A stretch of 64,000 bases of DNA from Fructobacillus fructosus KCTC 3544 (GCF_001438695.1 NZ_JQBH01000001.1:3248-67247), one strand, 5' to 3'. Numbered from the stretch's first letter, positions 34,578 through 43,989 are shown. The notes: generated by a model not told the origin, from the sequence alone. Translations and numbers: made by a program.

Positions 34578-35927
34578 TTAGTAATTCATAAAGTAGTTAT
34601 CTAGTTCCCACTTTGACACGTACTGACGGTAAGACGTGTACTCAATGCGCTTTGCTTCAGTAAACTTATCGATGATATGAGTACCAATTGCATCAATAAT
34701 CACGTTATCTTCTTCCAACTCTTCCAAAGCATCGAGCAGAGTGTCCGGAAGATTCTTAATACCCGCTTTCTTCCGTTCATTTTCATCCATCAAGTAGATG
34801 TTTTTATCAACAGAAGCCGTTGGCTCCAAGTGTTGTTCAATTCCATCCAAGCCGGCTGAAAGGATGGCCGCCAAACAAGTATAGGGGTTCGTTGTTGGAT
34901 CAACTGTTCGAAGTTCCAAACGGGTAGCCAATCCACGCGAAGCCGGTACACGAACCATTGGTGAACGGTTCGAAGCGGACCAAGCGATATAAACGGGCGC
35001 TTCAAATCCAGGTGTCAAACGCTTATAGGAGTTAACCGTTGGGTTGGCGATGGCCGTCAAAGCCGGCGCGTGCTTCAAAACACCACCTAAGAAGTTCAAG
35101 GCCGTGTCTGATAGACCAAGGTAGTCGTCGTCTTGACCTGCAAAGGCATTCCCGTTTTCATTGAACAATGACATGTTGATGTGCATACCCGAACCGTTAA
35201 TACCAGAAATTGGCTTTGGCATGAAGGTTGCATAGTAACCATTTTCGCGGGCAATGGTCTTCACAACAAGCTTAAAAGTCTGAATCTTGTCAGCGGCATC
35301 CAAAACATCATCGTAACGGAAATCCACTTCGTGCTGTCCTGCAGCCACTTCGTGGTGGGCTGCTTCCACTTCAAAGCCCATCTTTTCCAAAGCCAACACA
35401 ATTTCACGACGGACATCTTCACCACGGTCCAGGGGTGCCAAATCGAAGTAGGAACCATGATCGTTTAATTCCATCGTTGGCTTACCCTCTTCGTCCAACT
35501 TAAAGAGGAAGAATTCGGGTTCAGGTCCAATGTTGAATTCCGTGAAACCTTGTTTCTGCGCGTGTTTTACCGCTTCCTTCAAGGCAATTCTGGGATCCCC
35601 GGCAAACGGCGTTCGATCCTTGTTGTATACATCGGCAATTAAACGAGCGACTTTACCGCCGTGACCGTCAGTTGCCCATGGGAAGATTAAAAAAGTCGAG
35701 AGATCGGGATAAAGGTACATATCCGATTCATTGATTCGAACGAATCCTTCGATGGAGGAACCATCAAACATTAGGTCATTATTGAGCACTTTGTCCAATT
35801 GTGACGTTGGCACTTCCACGTTTTTAATGGTTCCTAACACGTCAGTAAAAGTCACACGGATAAACTCCACGTTTTCTTCTGCAACACGCGCCTTAATTTC
35901 TTCTTTTGTCATGAACTTCTGTGTCAT
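34578..35927 (-). CDS. glnA: Glutamine synthetase type I
   Basis: A 449-residue enzyme making glutamine from glutamate and ammonia. Contains [48 protein letters not shown] and [10 protein letters not shown]. Length and the absence of an adenylylation-type loop fit the GSI-alpha class controlled by feedback and GlnR. Start chosen at ATG 35927 ([11 protein letters not shown]), 6 nt after GGGGGA; the in-frame ATG just before is too close. Cotranscribed with glnR 44 nt upstream. Confidence 0.97.
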   Translation of the reverse strand: MTQKFMTKEEIKARVAEENVEFIRVTFTDVLGTIKNVEVPTSQLDKVLNNDLMFDGSSIEGFVRINESDMYLYPDLSTFLIFPWATDGHGGKVARLIADVYNKDRTPFAGDPRIALKEAVKHAQKQGFTEFNIGPEPEFFLFKLDEEGKPTMELNDHGSYFDLAPLDRGEDVRREIVLALEKMGFEVEAAHHEVAAGQHEVDFRYDDVLDAADKIQTFKLVVKTIARENGYYATFMPKPISGINGSGMHINMSLFNENGNAFAGQDDDYLGLSDTALNFLGGVLKHAPALTAIANPTVNSYKRLTPGFEAPVYIAWSASNRSPMVRVPASRGLATRLELRTVDPTTNPYTCLAAILSAGLDGIEQHLEPTASVDKNIYLMDENERKKAGIKNLPDTLLDALEELEEDNVIIDAIGTHIIDKFTEAKRIEYTSYRQYVSKWELDNYFMNY

Positions 35928-35971
35928 CATATCCCCCATGTCGTGTTTTTCGTCTGATTTGGTCAATCAAC

Positions 35972-36313
35972 TCAAGGTTGATTAAAGCGGGCAATTTGGG
36001 CAAATTCATCTTGCAAAGAGCGACGAAGTGATGAATTGACATCCTCTTCGCGGGCCTTCTGCAGGCGCTCTGCCTTATCAAAGAGCTCCTTAATATCCTT
36101 GGTTGAATCACCAGCATCTAAGTGGTCTTTAATTCGCAAGAGTTGGTCAATGTCGTTTAAAGAGAAGCGTCGCTGGCCACCCTTCCCCCGTTCTGGCTTC
36201 ACTAACCCGTGTTCTTCGTAATAACGAATTTGACGATCGGATAGCAAAGTCAGTTCGCGGACAACCGACATCGGCAAGACAGCTTTATTTCGTTGTAATT
36301 CAGAACTTTTCAC
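35972..36313 (-). CDS. glnR: MerR-family nitrogen regulator GlnR
   Basis: A 113-residue repressor with a MerR-type winged helix (LLSDRQIRYYEEHGLVKPERGKGGQRRFS) and a short C-terminal tail that senses feedback-inhibited glutamine synthetase. GTG start at 36313, 8 nt after GGGGGATGG. Operon with glnA, so autoregulation is expected, although a canonical TGTNA-N7-TNACA site was not found upstream. Confidence 0.95.
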   Translation of the reverse strand: MKSSELQRNKAVLPMSVVRELTLLSDRQIRYYEEHGLVKPERGKGGQRRFSLNDIDQLLRIKDHLDAGDSTKDIKELFDKAERLQKAREEDVNSSLRRSLQDEFAQIARFNQP

Positions 36314-36337
36314 GATTCACCATCCCCCTTGCTAATG

Positions 36338-36366
36338 ATAATAGCTGAAAGAATAAAAACTGTCTA
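36338..36366 (-). promoter_or_regulatory. Promoter of glnR-glnA
   Basis: On the minus strand TAGACA, 17 bp, TATTAT, 25 bp upstream of the glnR start. Confidence 0.7.
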
Positions 36367-36388
36367 AAAATTGGTTAGGTTTCTTGAC

Positions 36389-36426
36389 TTAACTAGCAAA
36401 ATTGGTACTAGAATTGGTCTAGTTAA
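36389..36426. promoter_or_regulatory. Palindrome with AATTGGT repeats upstream of glnR promoter
   Basis: Arms TTAACTAG (36389-36396) and CTAGTTAA (36419-36426) enclose ACTAG (36407-36411) and two AATTGGT copies (36400, 36412); a third AATTGGT (36369-36375) touches the -35. It is a candidate operator. Confidence 0.55.
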
Positions 36427-36477
36427 CAAAGGAAACGACTCGAATTAATCAAAAGGTTACCGATGCCTTTTTTCTTA

Positions 36478-36508
36478 GTAAAAAGGAGTCGTTACCGACT
36501 CCTTCACT
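36478..36508 (-). terminator. Terminator of polA
   Basis: AAGGAGTC/GACTCCTT with a 6-nt loop and TTTTTA on the minus strand. Confidence 0.85.
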
Positions 36509-36512
36509 CCTC

Positions 36513-39203
36513 TTACTTTGCTTCGTACCAAGTTGGTCCTGAATGTGATTCCACCTTCAGCGGGATAGCCAACTTAACGGCTGAATCCATGACTTTTGTC
36601 ACGGTATCACGTAGCTCGTCTAGTTCGCTTTCAGGGCATTCGAAGACGAGTTCATCATGCACCTGAACGAGCATATTAGCCGCCATTCCCTTCGCCTCAA
36701 TGGCCTGGCTAACTTTAATCATCGCAATTTTGATAATATCAGCAGCCGACCCCTGGATGGGCGAATTCATGGCTGTTCGTTCAGCAAAAGAGCGGGTATT
36801 GAAATTCTTAGCATTGATGTCTGGCAGATAGCGACGACGGTGCTCAATCGTTTCAACAAAACCGTCCTTGTGAGCTCTTTCCTTGATTTGTCCCATCCAT
36901 TGATGAATACGCGGAAACTCCCTGAAGTAAGTTTCAATGAAAGACTTGGCCTCCTTACGGGGAATGTTCAAATTCTTGGAAAGACCATAATCCGAAATTC
37001 CATAGACAATTCCAAAGTTGACCGCCTTAGCTGTCCGTCGCTGATCTGGATCAATTGGCGCATCCTCTGGTAGCCCAAAGACTTTACGTGCCGTTTCGGC
37101 GTGAATGTCTTCATCTTCAACGAAGGCGTGTTCCATGGCCGGATCACCGGTAATGGAAGCCAGTACACGGAGCTCAATTTGGGAATAGTCAGCCCCAAAA
37201 ATTTGCCAGCCATCGTGTGATGGAACAAAGGCGTGACGAATCTTTCGACCAGCCTCTGTTCGCATGGGGATGTTTTGGAGGTTTGGATCCACGGAAGAAA
37301 GTCGGCCAGTCTGCGTCAATGTCTGCAAGAAACGCGTGTGGACTTTTTGATCTGCTGGATTAACAACGGACAACAAGCCATCGACATAGGTGGACTTTAA
37401 CTTAGCCAATTGACGATAAGCCAAAATATGTTCAACAATTGGTGCTTCTGGGGCCAACTTCTCAAGAACTTCAACCGCAGTCGAATAACCGGTCTTGGTT
37501 TTCTTAATAACCGGCAAACCCATTTTTTCAAAAAGTAACGTACCAAGTTGTTTCGTTGAATTAATGTTGAACTCTTCACCAGCCATTTGGTAAATTTCTT
37601 GCTTTAGAGAAGCAATCTGCTCGTCCATTTCCTGGCCCATCTTCTCTAAACGGGCTTCGTTCACCTTAAATCCTTGAGCTTCCATCTTTGCTAAAACAAA
37701 GGAAAGAGGTAATTCAATGTCGCGATATAGATGACTCTGCTCGTGCTCATCCAAGTCTGAAAAGGCTTGGTCACGCAAACCAAAAATTGTTTCGGCTTTG
37801 TGCCCAACGTGGTCAATCAAGACTTTTTCTTCTTCGGGAACGGTAAATTTAGCTCCCTTACCATAAACTTCCTCATCAGAAGCCAAGTAACGTCCAAAAC
37901 GTCCGGCCAAAGTTGACAAAACATTATCATTACCAACCGTGTCTAACAAATAGGCTACCAACAAGAAATCAAAATCAACAGCCCCTAACGTCAGTCCTAA
38001 TCGATGCAAAAGTACCCAGTGTTCCTTCGCATTAAAGACCCGTAACTTTGTTTGACTCCCTTCAACAATTTGCCGTAACAAATCATTATCAAAGAAGGTA
38101 AAGTCGCGGGAACCATAGTAGCCAACTTCGTCATTCCCAATAGAAAAAGCGAGCATATCAGCTTGATGATAATTTTCGCCAGACGTTTCAATGTGAAAGG
38201 CTAGGTAATCTTCCTTAACTAACCGTTCCAGCGCGGCTTTTGACAAAGGATGGACTGTTTGAAAGTCGCCTTGTTTTTTTTCGGATTCTTCGGCAATTTG
38301 ACCAACATCGTCAAAAAGTGTGTGGGCGCGTAACTTATTTAGTGCCTGCTTAAAGTGCAACTTTTCAAAAAGGTTAACCAATCCCTTTTCCTCAGGACCA
38401 TTGTAAGTAATGTCTTTTAATCCAATGGACAACTTAGCATCCGTAATGATGGTCGCCAACTTCTGTGCCCGATAGGCCTGTTCCTTATCGTTAATTAGGT
38501 TTTCCTTCATTTTGGAAGGTTTCATCTCATCAACATGGGCATAGAGATTATCCAAATCGTGGTACTGTTTCAATAACTTCAGCGCAGTTTTTTCACCGAC
38601 CTTGGTTACCCCCGGGTAGTTATCCGATGTATCCCCAGTTAATGCTTTTTTATCAATGATTTGTTCGGGTGTAATTCCAAACTCGTTCATAATAAAATCA
38701 GGCGTGTAAACCTCGACTTGGCTAACCCCTTTCTTGGTTAGCTTAACCGTCACATCATCCGTCACTAACTGAGTCAAATCCTGATCACCAGTAATGATAA
38801 TGACTTGATCCCCGGCTGCCTGCCCAATCCGCGAAAGCGTTCCAATGATGTCATCAGCCTCTAGACCAACTTGTTCATAGTTGTGGAGACCGTGGACCTC
38901 CACCATCTCACGGAGGTACGGAAACTGTTCCTTAAACTCGGCCGGAGCCTTATCGCGACCGGCTTTGTAATCAGCATACAAGTCCCCACGAAAAGTCTCT
39001 CGACCTGATCGAGCATCCCAAGCCACTAACCCCATATCGGGTTGCATGGGCAAAACAATCGACTCCAAGAAGTTATTGAAGGCAACGAGGGCGTTTGTAT
39101 GCAGGCCCTCCGGTGTTACCATTCGGTCGAGCTGCTGGTACATCGCATAAAAGGCACGAAAAGCCAACGAATTACCGTCAATTAGTAGAATTTTTTTACT
39201 CAT
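36513..39203 (-). CDS. polA: DNA polymerase I
   Basis: An 896-residue enzyme for Okazaki fragment processing and repair. The 5'-3' exonuclease domain (LLIDGNSLAFRAFYAM, GDTSDNYPG) and polymerase domain (GADYSQIELRVLA, RRTAKAVNFGIVYG, LVQVHDELVFE) are intact. In the middle, the 3'-5' exonuclease motif I reads FHIETSG where proofreading enzymes have FDxET, so proofreading is predicted lost, as in many Firmicutes. Monocistronic. Confidence 0.97.
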   Translation of the reverse strand: MSKKILLIDGNSLAFRAFYAMYQQLDRMVTPEGLHTNALVAFNNFLESIVLPMQPDMGLVAWDARSGRETFRGDLYADYKAGRDKAPAEFKEQFPYLREMVEVHGLHNYEQVGLEADDIIGTLSRIGQAAGDQVIIITGDQDLTQLVTDDVTVKLTKKGVSQVEVYTPDFIMNEFGITPEQIIDKKALTGDTSDNYPGVTKVGEKTALKLLKQYHDLDNLYAHVDEMKPSKMKENLINDKEQAYRAQKLATIITDAKLSIGLKDITYNGPEEKGLVNLFEKLHFKQALNKLRAHTLFDDVGQIAEESEKKQGDFQTVHPLSKAALERLVKEDYLAFHIETSGENYHQADMLAFSIGNDEVGYYGSRDFTFFDNDLLRQIVEGSQTKLRVFNAKEHWVLLHRLGLTLGAVDFDFLLVAYLLDTVGNDNVLSTLAGRFGRYLASDEEVYGKGAKFTVPEEEKVLIDHVGHKAETIFGLRDQAFSDLDEHEQSHLYRDIELPLSFVLAKMEAQGFKVNEARLEKMGQEMDEQIASLKQEIYQMAGEEFNINSTKQLGTLLFEKMGLPVIKKTKTGYSTAVEVLEKLAPEAPIVEHILAYRQLAKLKSTYVDGLLSVVNPADQKVHTRFLQTLTQTGRLSSVDPNLQNIPMRTEAGRKIRHAFVPSHDGWQIFGADYSQIELRVLASITGDPAMEHAFVEDEDIHAETARKVFGLPEDAPIDPDQRRTAKAVNFGIVYGISDYGLSKNLNIPRKEAKSFIETYFREFPRIHQWMGQIKERAHKDGFVETIEHRRRYLPDINAKNFNTRSFAERTAMNSPIQGSAADIIKIAMIKVSQAIEAKGMAANMLVQVHDELVFECPESELDELRDTVTKVMDSAVKLAIPLKVESHSGPTWYEAK

Positions 39204-39238
39204 TTTGCTCCCCTTGTTTCATCTTCTTGTAGTTTAGC

Positions 39239-39266
39239 ATAAAAAAAGCTCGCCGAAGCGAGCGTC
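39239..39266 (-). terminator. Terminator of the Bax-inhibitor-1 family gene
   Basis: On the minus strand GCTCGC-TTCG-GCGAGC (a UUCG tetraloop) followed by T7. Confidence 0.9.
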
Positions 39267-39279
39267 TTTTGTATTCAAC

Positions 39280-40005
39280 TTAATCTCTTTGGTTGCCAAA
39301 AAGCTGCAGCAATGAATAGAAGATGTTAATGAAGTCCAGATAGAGCATCAAGGCACCAATAACAGCCATTCCAGTCAATTGAGCATCACCTGCTCCCTGT
39401 CCAGCCATTTGTTCGTAATTCTGACGCAACATGTTGTTATCGTATGCCGTGTACAAGGCAAAGATAATCACAGAAGCAAACGACACCAGCATCTGGAAAC
39501 CGGTTGAACCCATAAAGATGTTGATGATGGATGCAACAACCAATCCAATCAACAATCCAAACAAGATGGGACCCATGCCAGCTAAGGACTTCTTAGTAAA
39601 GAAACCGTAGGCTGCCATTCCGGCAAACAGAGCGGCCGTCGAACCAAAGGCTGCTAAAACAGATGCCTGCGTATAGTAGGCCAGCAAAATGCCAAGTGTC
39701 AATCCCTGCGCAACCGCAAAGGCCATTAACAAACCAAAGGCTTTTGAAGGATTATTTCGCAACGAAGCCCCACGAATCATCGCAACCAAAACCAATTCAA
39801 CGGCTACAACGGCGATAGTCCCAATCCATGAACCAGCAAAAAGCGACACAACCTGTGGCAAGAAGAAGTTCTGAACCACAAAGCCAGAAACGGCGGTAAC
39901 CGCTAATGCAATTGCCATAAAGCCGTATACTCGTTGAAAGAAAAGCTTCATCCCATTATCAGCACCCGTCACATCGCGACGTGTGTTGAAATCAAAGTTA
40001 TTCAT
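39280..40005 (-). CDS. Bax inhibitor-1/YccA family membrane protein
   Basis: A 241-residue protein with seven predicted membrane helices and conserved YGFMAIALAVTAVSG, YTQASVLAAFGSTAALF and ALYTAYDNNMLRQ (the family D near the C-terminus). Homologs are proton-sensitive calcium leak channels (B. subtilis YetJ) or FtsH modulators (YccA). Start ATG 40005 with AGGAGGT 6 nt upstream. Monocistronic. Confidence 0.93.
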   Translation of the reverse strand: MNNFDFNTRRDVTGADNGMKLFFQRVYGFMAIALAVTAVSGFVVQNFFLPQVVSLFAGSWIGTIAVVAVELVLVAMIRGASLRNNPSKAFGLLMAFAVAQGLTLGILLAYYTQASVLAAFGSTAALFAGMAAYGFFTKKSLAGMGPILFGLLIGLVVASIINIFMGSTGFQMLVSFASVIIFALYTAYDNNMLRQNYEQMAGQGAGDAQLTGMAVIGALMLYLDFINIFYSLLQLFGNQRD

Positions 40006-40078
40006 TTCATACCTCCTATAAATACTTAAAATCAATTTTAAATATTATAACCTAGACACGTTAATTTAACATTAAAAA

Positions 40079-41413
40079 TTATGAACGGTCCGGTTGAATC
40101 TGCCCGAGTAGTTTTTCAAAAGCAAATTCATACTTTTCGATATCCCCTGCCCCCATAAAGACAAAGACGGCGTCATCATGTGCCAACAGTGGTGATAAGT
40201 TATCTTCTGAGATAATCGTTGCCCCACCTGGAATTTCCTTCGCAATATCTTCAGCTGAAACGGTCCCACTGGCTTCACGGGCGGAGCCAAAAATTGGGGT
40301 TAGATAAACCGTATCAGCCTTTGAAAGAGCCTTAGCGAACTCATCCTTATAGGCAATCACTCGGGTAAAGGTATGTGGCTGGAAAACCGCCACGATTTCT
40401 TTATCGGGATGTTCCTGTCGGGCAGCGTCAAGTGTTGCCTTAATCTCAGTTGGATGATGGGCATAGTCATCAATGATAGTGGCCGCCCCGACTTTTCTTT
40501 CTGAGAACCGACGCTTCACTCCTGGGTACGTCTTCAAATGTTCACGAACACCATCCAAATCGAGTCCTTCTAAGTAAGCAACCGCAATAACAGCCGTCGC
40601 GTTAAAGATATTGTGTTGTCCAAAGATGGGAATAAAGAAACGTCCCAAATCCTGACCACGGAAGGAAACGGAAAAAGTGGAGCCGTTCGTCTCCTTATCA
40701 ACGTCTTGGATTAAGAAGTCATCACGACCTGAAACATCACCGTAGTAATAGAGTGGCACGTCCACTGAAAGTTTCTGCAATGATGGGTCGTCACCCCAGG
40801 CAACAATCCCCTTCTTAACGCCCTTCGCAAAGTCTTCAAATGCAGAAAAGACATCCTCTAAATTCTTGTAGTAATCAGGATGATCGAAATCGATGTTCGT
40901 CAAAATTGCATAGTCAGGGTGGTATGGCTTGAAGTGACGACGATACTCATCGGCTTCCAGAACAAAGAATTCGGAGTTTTCAACACCGTGTCCCGTACCA
41001 TCCCCAATTAGATATGAAGTCCGTGCCACATTCTTCATAACGTGGGCCAGCATACCTGTTGTCGATGTTTTTCCGTGTGCACCGGCAACCGCAATTGTCG
41101 TTGCCTGCGCAATTTGTTCCGCCACGGCCTCAGGGAAGGTTATCATTTTGACACCAGCATCAAGTGCCGCTTTCACTTCAACCTGATCATCTTCGAAAGC
41201 GTTGCCTCGAACGAAAGTGTAGTCCCGATACTTCTCAATGTTTTTTGCATCAAAAGGTAAAATCGTGATTCCGGCCTTTTCAAGGGGGGCCTGCGTATAA
41301 GTGAACTGACTAATATCAGAACCCACAACCTCATTTCCTTGGTCGTGTAAAATCTGAGCCAATGGCCCCATACCCGTGCCTTTAATTCCGATGAAATAAT
41401 ATTTCTTTGACAT
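40079..41413 (-). CDS. murC: UDP-N-acetylmuramate--L-alanine ligase
   Basis: A 444-residue ATP-dependent Mur ligase adding the first L-Ala of the peptidoglycan stem. N-terminal Rossmann GIKGTGMGPLAQIL, central P-loop AGAHGKTSTTGML, and C-terminal DDYAHHPTEI are present. Cytoplasmic. Follows the ytpR-like gene by 11 nt in a six-gene run. Confidence 0.97.
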   Translation of the reverse strand: MSKKYYFIGIKGTGMGPLAQILHDQGNEVVGSDISQFTYTQAPLEKAGITILPFDAKNIEKYRDYTFVRGNAFEDDQVEVKAALDAGVKMITFPEAVAEQIAQATTIAVAGAHGKTSTTGMLAHVMKNVARTSYLIGDGTGHGVENSEFFVLEADEYRRHFKPYHPDYAILTNIDFDHPDYYKNLEDVFSAFEDFAKGVKKGIVAWGDDPSLQKLSVDVPLYYYGDVSGRDDFLIQDVDKETNGSTFSVSFRGQDLGRFFIPIFGQHNIFNATAVIAVAYLEGLDLDGVREHLKTYPGVKRRFSERKVGAATIIDDYAHHPTEIKATLDAARQEHPDKEIVAVFQPHTFTRVIAYKDEFAKALSKADTVYLTPIFGSAREASGTVSAEDIAKEIPGGATIISEDNLSPLLAHDDAVFVFMGAGDIEKYEFAFEKLLGQIQPDRS

Positions 41414-41424
41414 AGTCTCTCTTT

Positions 41425-42084
41425 TTAATAATTCGTATCAATCCGACCGTCTTTATAGAGGTCTTTCGCCTGATCAAAGTCGAATACCTCGCCAATTGAA
41501 CCAAAATCATCCGGTAGGACCAAAGCACCTGGTTTATCAGGAGCCCCTGCCAACTGTAGTTCACGACCGGAAACAATCATACCGGCAGATGGAACACCGC
41601 GCAACGCACCAGGCCAGATAATTTCACCGGAAGGCATCATTGCTCCTGGTTGAGCAACCACCACCTTAATGCCGGTTGCCATGTTTGGTGAACCGGAAAC
41701 AATCTGTAAGCGATCATTTTCCCCAACATCCACTTTGGTAACATGTAAATGGTCGGAATCAGGATGTTCTGTCATCTCTTCAACAACGCCAATCACCAAC
41801 TTTGAAGGATCAGTGTTAATTTTGAAATCGATGCCAACCTTTGCCAATTCTTGATTGATTAAGTCAACCTGTTTTTCCGTCAAAAATACTTGACCGGCCT
41901 TATTGGTCGACAAGCCCAATTCCTGAGCTAAATTAGCGAGATTAATGGCAACGACATCCCCGTTTTCAGGGTTTTTTACCACCGTTACGTTTCCCTTTGT
42001 GTCCACTTCTTGATGTCCAGTTGATGGTGCAAAAGTCAACATCAACACATCACCCGTCGCGGCGGGATTAAAGACTGCAATCAT
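41425..42084 (-). CDS. ytpR: YtpR family tRNA-binding domain protein
   Basis: A 219-residue protein: N-terminal DUF4479-type domain (GDVLMLTFAPSTGHQEVDTKGNVTVV) and C-terminal EMAP/OB tRNA-binding domain (VIGVVEEMTEHPDSDHLHVTKVDVG, QIVSGSPNM, IWPGALRGVPSAGMIVSGREL). It resembles the N-terminal piece of PheT. Binding to RNA is likely; role unknown. It is 28 nt after mtnN and precedes murC. Confidence 0.93.
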   Translation of the reverse strand: MIAVFNPAATGDVLMLTFAPSTGHQEVDTKGNVTVVKNPENGDVVAINLANLAQELGLSTNKAGQVFLTEKQVDLINQELAKVGIDFKINTDPSKLVIGVVEEMTEHPDSDHLHVTKVDVGENDRLQIVSGSPNMATGIKVVVAQPGAMMPSGEIIWPGALRGVPSAGMIVSGRELQLAGAPDKPGALVLPDDFGSIGEVFDFDQAKDLYKDGRIDTNY

Positions 42085-42112
42085 GAATCAATTCCCTTTC
42101 CAATAAGTATAC

Positions 42113-42790
42113 TTATTCATTTATTGTATCAAGATAAGCTAATAAGAGTTCAGCTGACTTTTGGCCGGCCTGCACAACGTACTCATCGAAGTCGATGTTC
42201 GATTCACCGTCTGCCTGATCCGACACCCCACGTAAGACAATAAATGGCTTTTTAAAGCGTGTTGCCACTTGGGCAACCGCCGCTCCTTCCATTTCAGCTA
42301 ATTGAGCGTCCGTAAAGTTTTGTAAAATCTTTTCCTTCATCGACTGTTGAACAAACGTGTCCCCAGTAACAATCAGTCCTTTTTTGACATCAGTTAATTT
42401 TTCGAATGCCGAAACGAGGGAAGAATCAGCTTGAAAACGAGCAGGTTGAGCTGGGAGTTGACCATAATCATAGCCAAAAGCCGTCACATCGGCATCAAAA
42501 TAAGCCAACTCACTACCAATCACCAAATCACCAATCGAAAGTCCCTCTTGGAGAGCACCAGCTGATCCAGTATTAATCACGAGGTCGACATCGAAAACCT
42601 GAGTCAGAATGGTTGTCGCAGTGGCTGCGGCCACTTTACCGATACCTGATTCAGCCAAAAAAACATCCTGGCCATTGTATTGGCCAATTAAAACTTCCAA
42701 ATCAGAAAAGGCAACGGTTTCCGCATCCTTTAAGGCCGCAGTCAGGGCCTTCTTTTCTTCGGCCATCGGCGTAATAATTCCAATTTTCAT
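42113..42790 (-). CDS. mtnN: 5'-methylthioadenosine/S-adenosylhomocysteine nucleosidase
   Basis: A 225-residue nucleosidase: MKIGIITPMAEEKKAL, INTGSAGAL, and ALEM-like AEMEGAAVAQVATRF followed by LRGVSDQAD with the catalytic Asp. Recycles the by-products of SAM-dependent methylation and polyamine synthesis; also supplies S-ribosylhomocysteine if LuxS is present. Preceded by GGAGGCTGTT. Confidence 0.96.
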   Translation of the reverse strand: MKIGIITPMAEEKKALTAALKDAETVAFSDLEVLIGQYNGQDVFLAESGIGKVAAATATTILTQVFDVDLVINTGSAGALQEGLSIGDLVIGSELAYFDADVTAFGYDYGQLPAQPARFQADSSLVSAFEKLTDVKKGLIVTGDTFVQQSMKEKILQNFTDAQLAEMEGAAVAQVATRFKKPFIVLRGVSDQADGESNIDFDEYVVQAGQKSAELLLAYLDTINE

Positions 42791-42799
42791 AACAGCCTC

Positions 42800-43099
42800 C
42801 TATGGCAAAACAAAGAAAAGAACGTACATCAAAACGGTTACAACCCCAACAAAAATCATGCCGCGGTTATATCGCCACGAAAGTCGGTCCATCTTTCCTT
42901 TTTGGGTGAGCTGACCGTCTGAGCCAAGTTCAAACTTGCCCTTGTGCGTCAATCGCATTTCTGCTCGATTTGCTGGCTCAACAACGGTAATTTCATCCTC
43001 ATGTGCCTTGGCATATTCACGTTCAACTTGTCGACGTTGACGTGCTCGATTTTTTTGTTCACGACTCTCTTTACTACGAGAGAAAAAACTATTGACCAT
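42800..43099 (-). CDS. Small single-pass membrane protein of unknown function
   Basis: 99 residues: a very charged N-terminal coiled segment (SRSKESREQKNRARQRRQVE), a middle part with NRAEMRLTHKGKFELGSDGQ, and one C-terminal membrane helix (MIFVGVVTVLMYVLFFVLP), so tail-anchored topology. No named family recognised. It overlaps the NUDIX gene by 11 bp and precedes mtnN by 9 nt, so it is translated in the same operon. Confidence 0.8.
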   Translation of the reverse strand: MVNSFFSRSKESREQKNRARQRRQVEREYAKAHEDEITVVEPANRAEMRLTHKGKFELGSDGQLTQKGKMDRLSWRYNRGMIFVGVVTVLMYVLFFVLP

Positions 43100-43664
43100 T
43101 CTTTAATCTCCGAATTGTCCAATGGAAATAGGCAGTGATTGTCTTCAAATCATTTAGTTGACCAGCTTCATATAAAGACGTCATTTCATCATAAGAAATG
43201 GTCACAACATCTAAATATTCTCCTTCATCACGTGGAAGCTGATTGGCGCCATCGAGGTGCGTCAATTCCGTTGCCACATAGAGGGCAATCTTCGAATCGG
43301 TGAAGCCAACCGCCTCAAACCCATCGGCAAACGCTTCCAATTTTCCAGGATGAATGCGAATCTCTTCGTTTAATTCGCGAATGGCAGCTTCCCGGCAAGC
43401 GGTTTTAATGTCACCATGATCACGCGCATCAACTTTGCCAGCTGGGATTTCTAAAACAAAGTCCTGAACCGGTTCACGCCACTGCTTTACAAACACCGCG
43501 TGGTCCTCGTCAATGAGAGGGAGAATACCAACAGCCGGACCACGTGTAACCACGTCACGCTGGGCCAAACTACCATCAAACAACTTAACCCAGCGGGAAT
43601 CAATCTTAAAGATTGGCCCCTCGTATTTGATGTCGTTTGAAACGCAAGTTTCTTTCTCCACCAT
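43089..43664 (-). CDS. nudF: NUDIX hydrolase, ADP-ribose pyrophosphatase type
   Basis: A 191-residue NUDIX protein. The box is PAGKVDARDHGDIKTAC-REAAIRELNEEIRI (about 75-104); REAAIRELNEE carries the metal ligands. The segment between Gly and the REA core is a few residues longer than standard. Similar to ADP-ribose pyrophosphatases that clear ADP-ribose. Starts 2 nt after the csp stop with GGAGG in the csp end, so translation is coupled. Confidence 0.9.
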   Translation of the reverse strand: MVEKETCVSNDIKYEGPIFKIDSRWVKLFDGSLAQRDVVTRGPAVGILPLIDEDHAVFVKQWREPVQDFVLEIPAGKVDARDHGDIKTACREAAIRELNEEIRIHPGKLEAFADGFEAVGFTDSKIALYVATELTHLDGANQLPRDEGEYLDVVTISYDEMTSLYEAGQLNDLKTITAYFHWTIRRLKNGQ

Positions 43665-43666
43665 GC

Positions 43667-43882
43667 TTACGCCTCCTCTTGAATTGGCGAAACTTGAGCA
43701 GCTTGAAAGCTATCCTTTCCCTGCACGAGCACGTACTGCACCCGTTCACCAGGATGTAAGGACTTAAAGCCTTCTCCTGCAATTCCGTTGAAATGAACGT
43801 AAACGTCATCGCCTTTTTCATCCGGAGTGATATAACCGTAACCACGGTCTTTTTGCCAAATTTTTACTGTACCTTTTTTCAT
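43667..43882 (-). CDS. Cold-shock domain protein
   Basis: 71 residues of a CSD beta barrel: RNP1 reads DRGYGYITP (12-20; Tyr replacing the usual Phe) and RNP2 VYVHF (27-31). C-terminal SPIQEEA. Single-stranded RNA/DNA chaperone. Diverged from the major CspA paralogs, so likely an accessory member. TATAAT lies only 6 nt before the ATG. First gene of the csp-NUDIX-mtnN-ytpR-murC run. Confidence 0.93.
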   Translation of the reverse strand: MKKGTVKIWQKDRGYGYITPDEKGDDVYVHFNGIAGEGFKSLHPGERVQYVLVQGKDSFQAAQVSPIQEEA

Positions 43883-43888
43883 ACCTCT

Positions 43889-43897
43889 ATTATAGCA
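43889..43897 (-). promoter_or_regulatory. Extended -10 promoter abutting the csp start codon
   Basis: On the minus strand TGCTATAAT, an extended -10, ends 6 nt before the ATG, so a transcript from it would start at or next to the start codon. Confidence 0.55.
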
Positions 43898-43940
43898 AAA
43901 ATTGGACTAGACTAGGTGAATTTGCTTGGAACCTTTTGAC

Positions 43941-43975
43941 AAAAAAGAGTGTCATCAAACGATGACACTCCTCTT
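43941..43975 (-). terminator. Terminator of the purine permease gene
   Basis: GAGTGTCATC/GATGACACTC, 4-nt loop, T6 on the minus strand. Confidence 0.9.
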
Positions 43976-43989
43976 AAGGAAATACTGAG

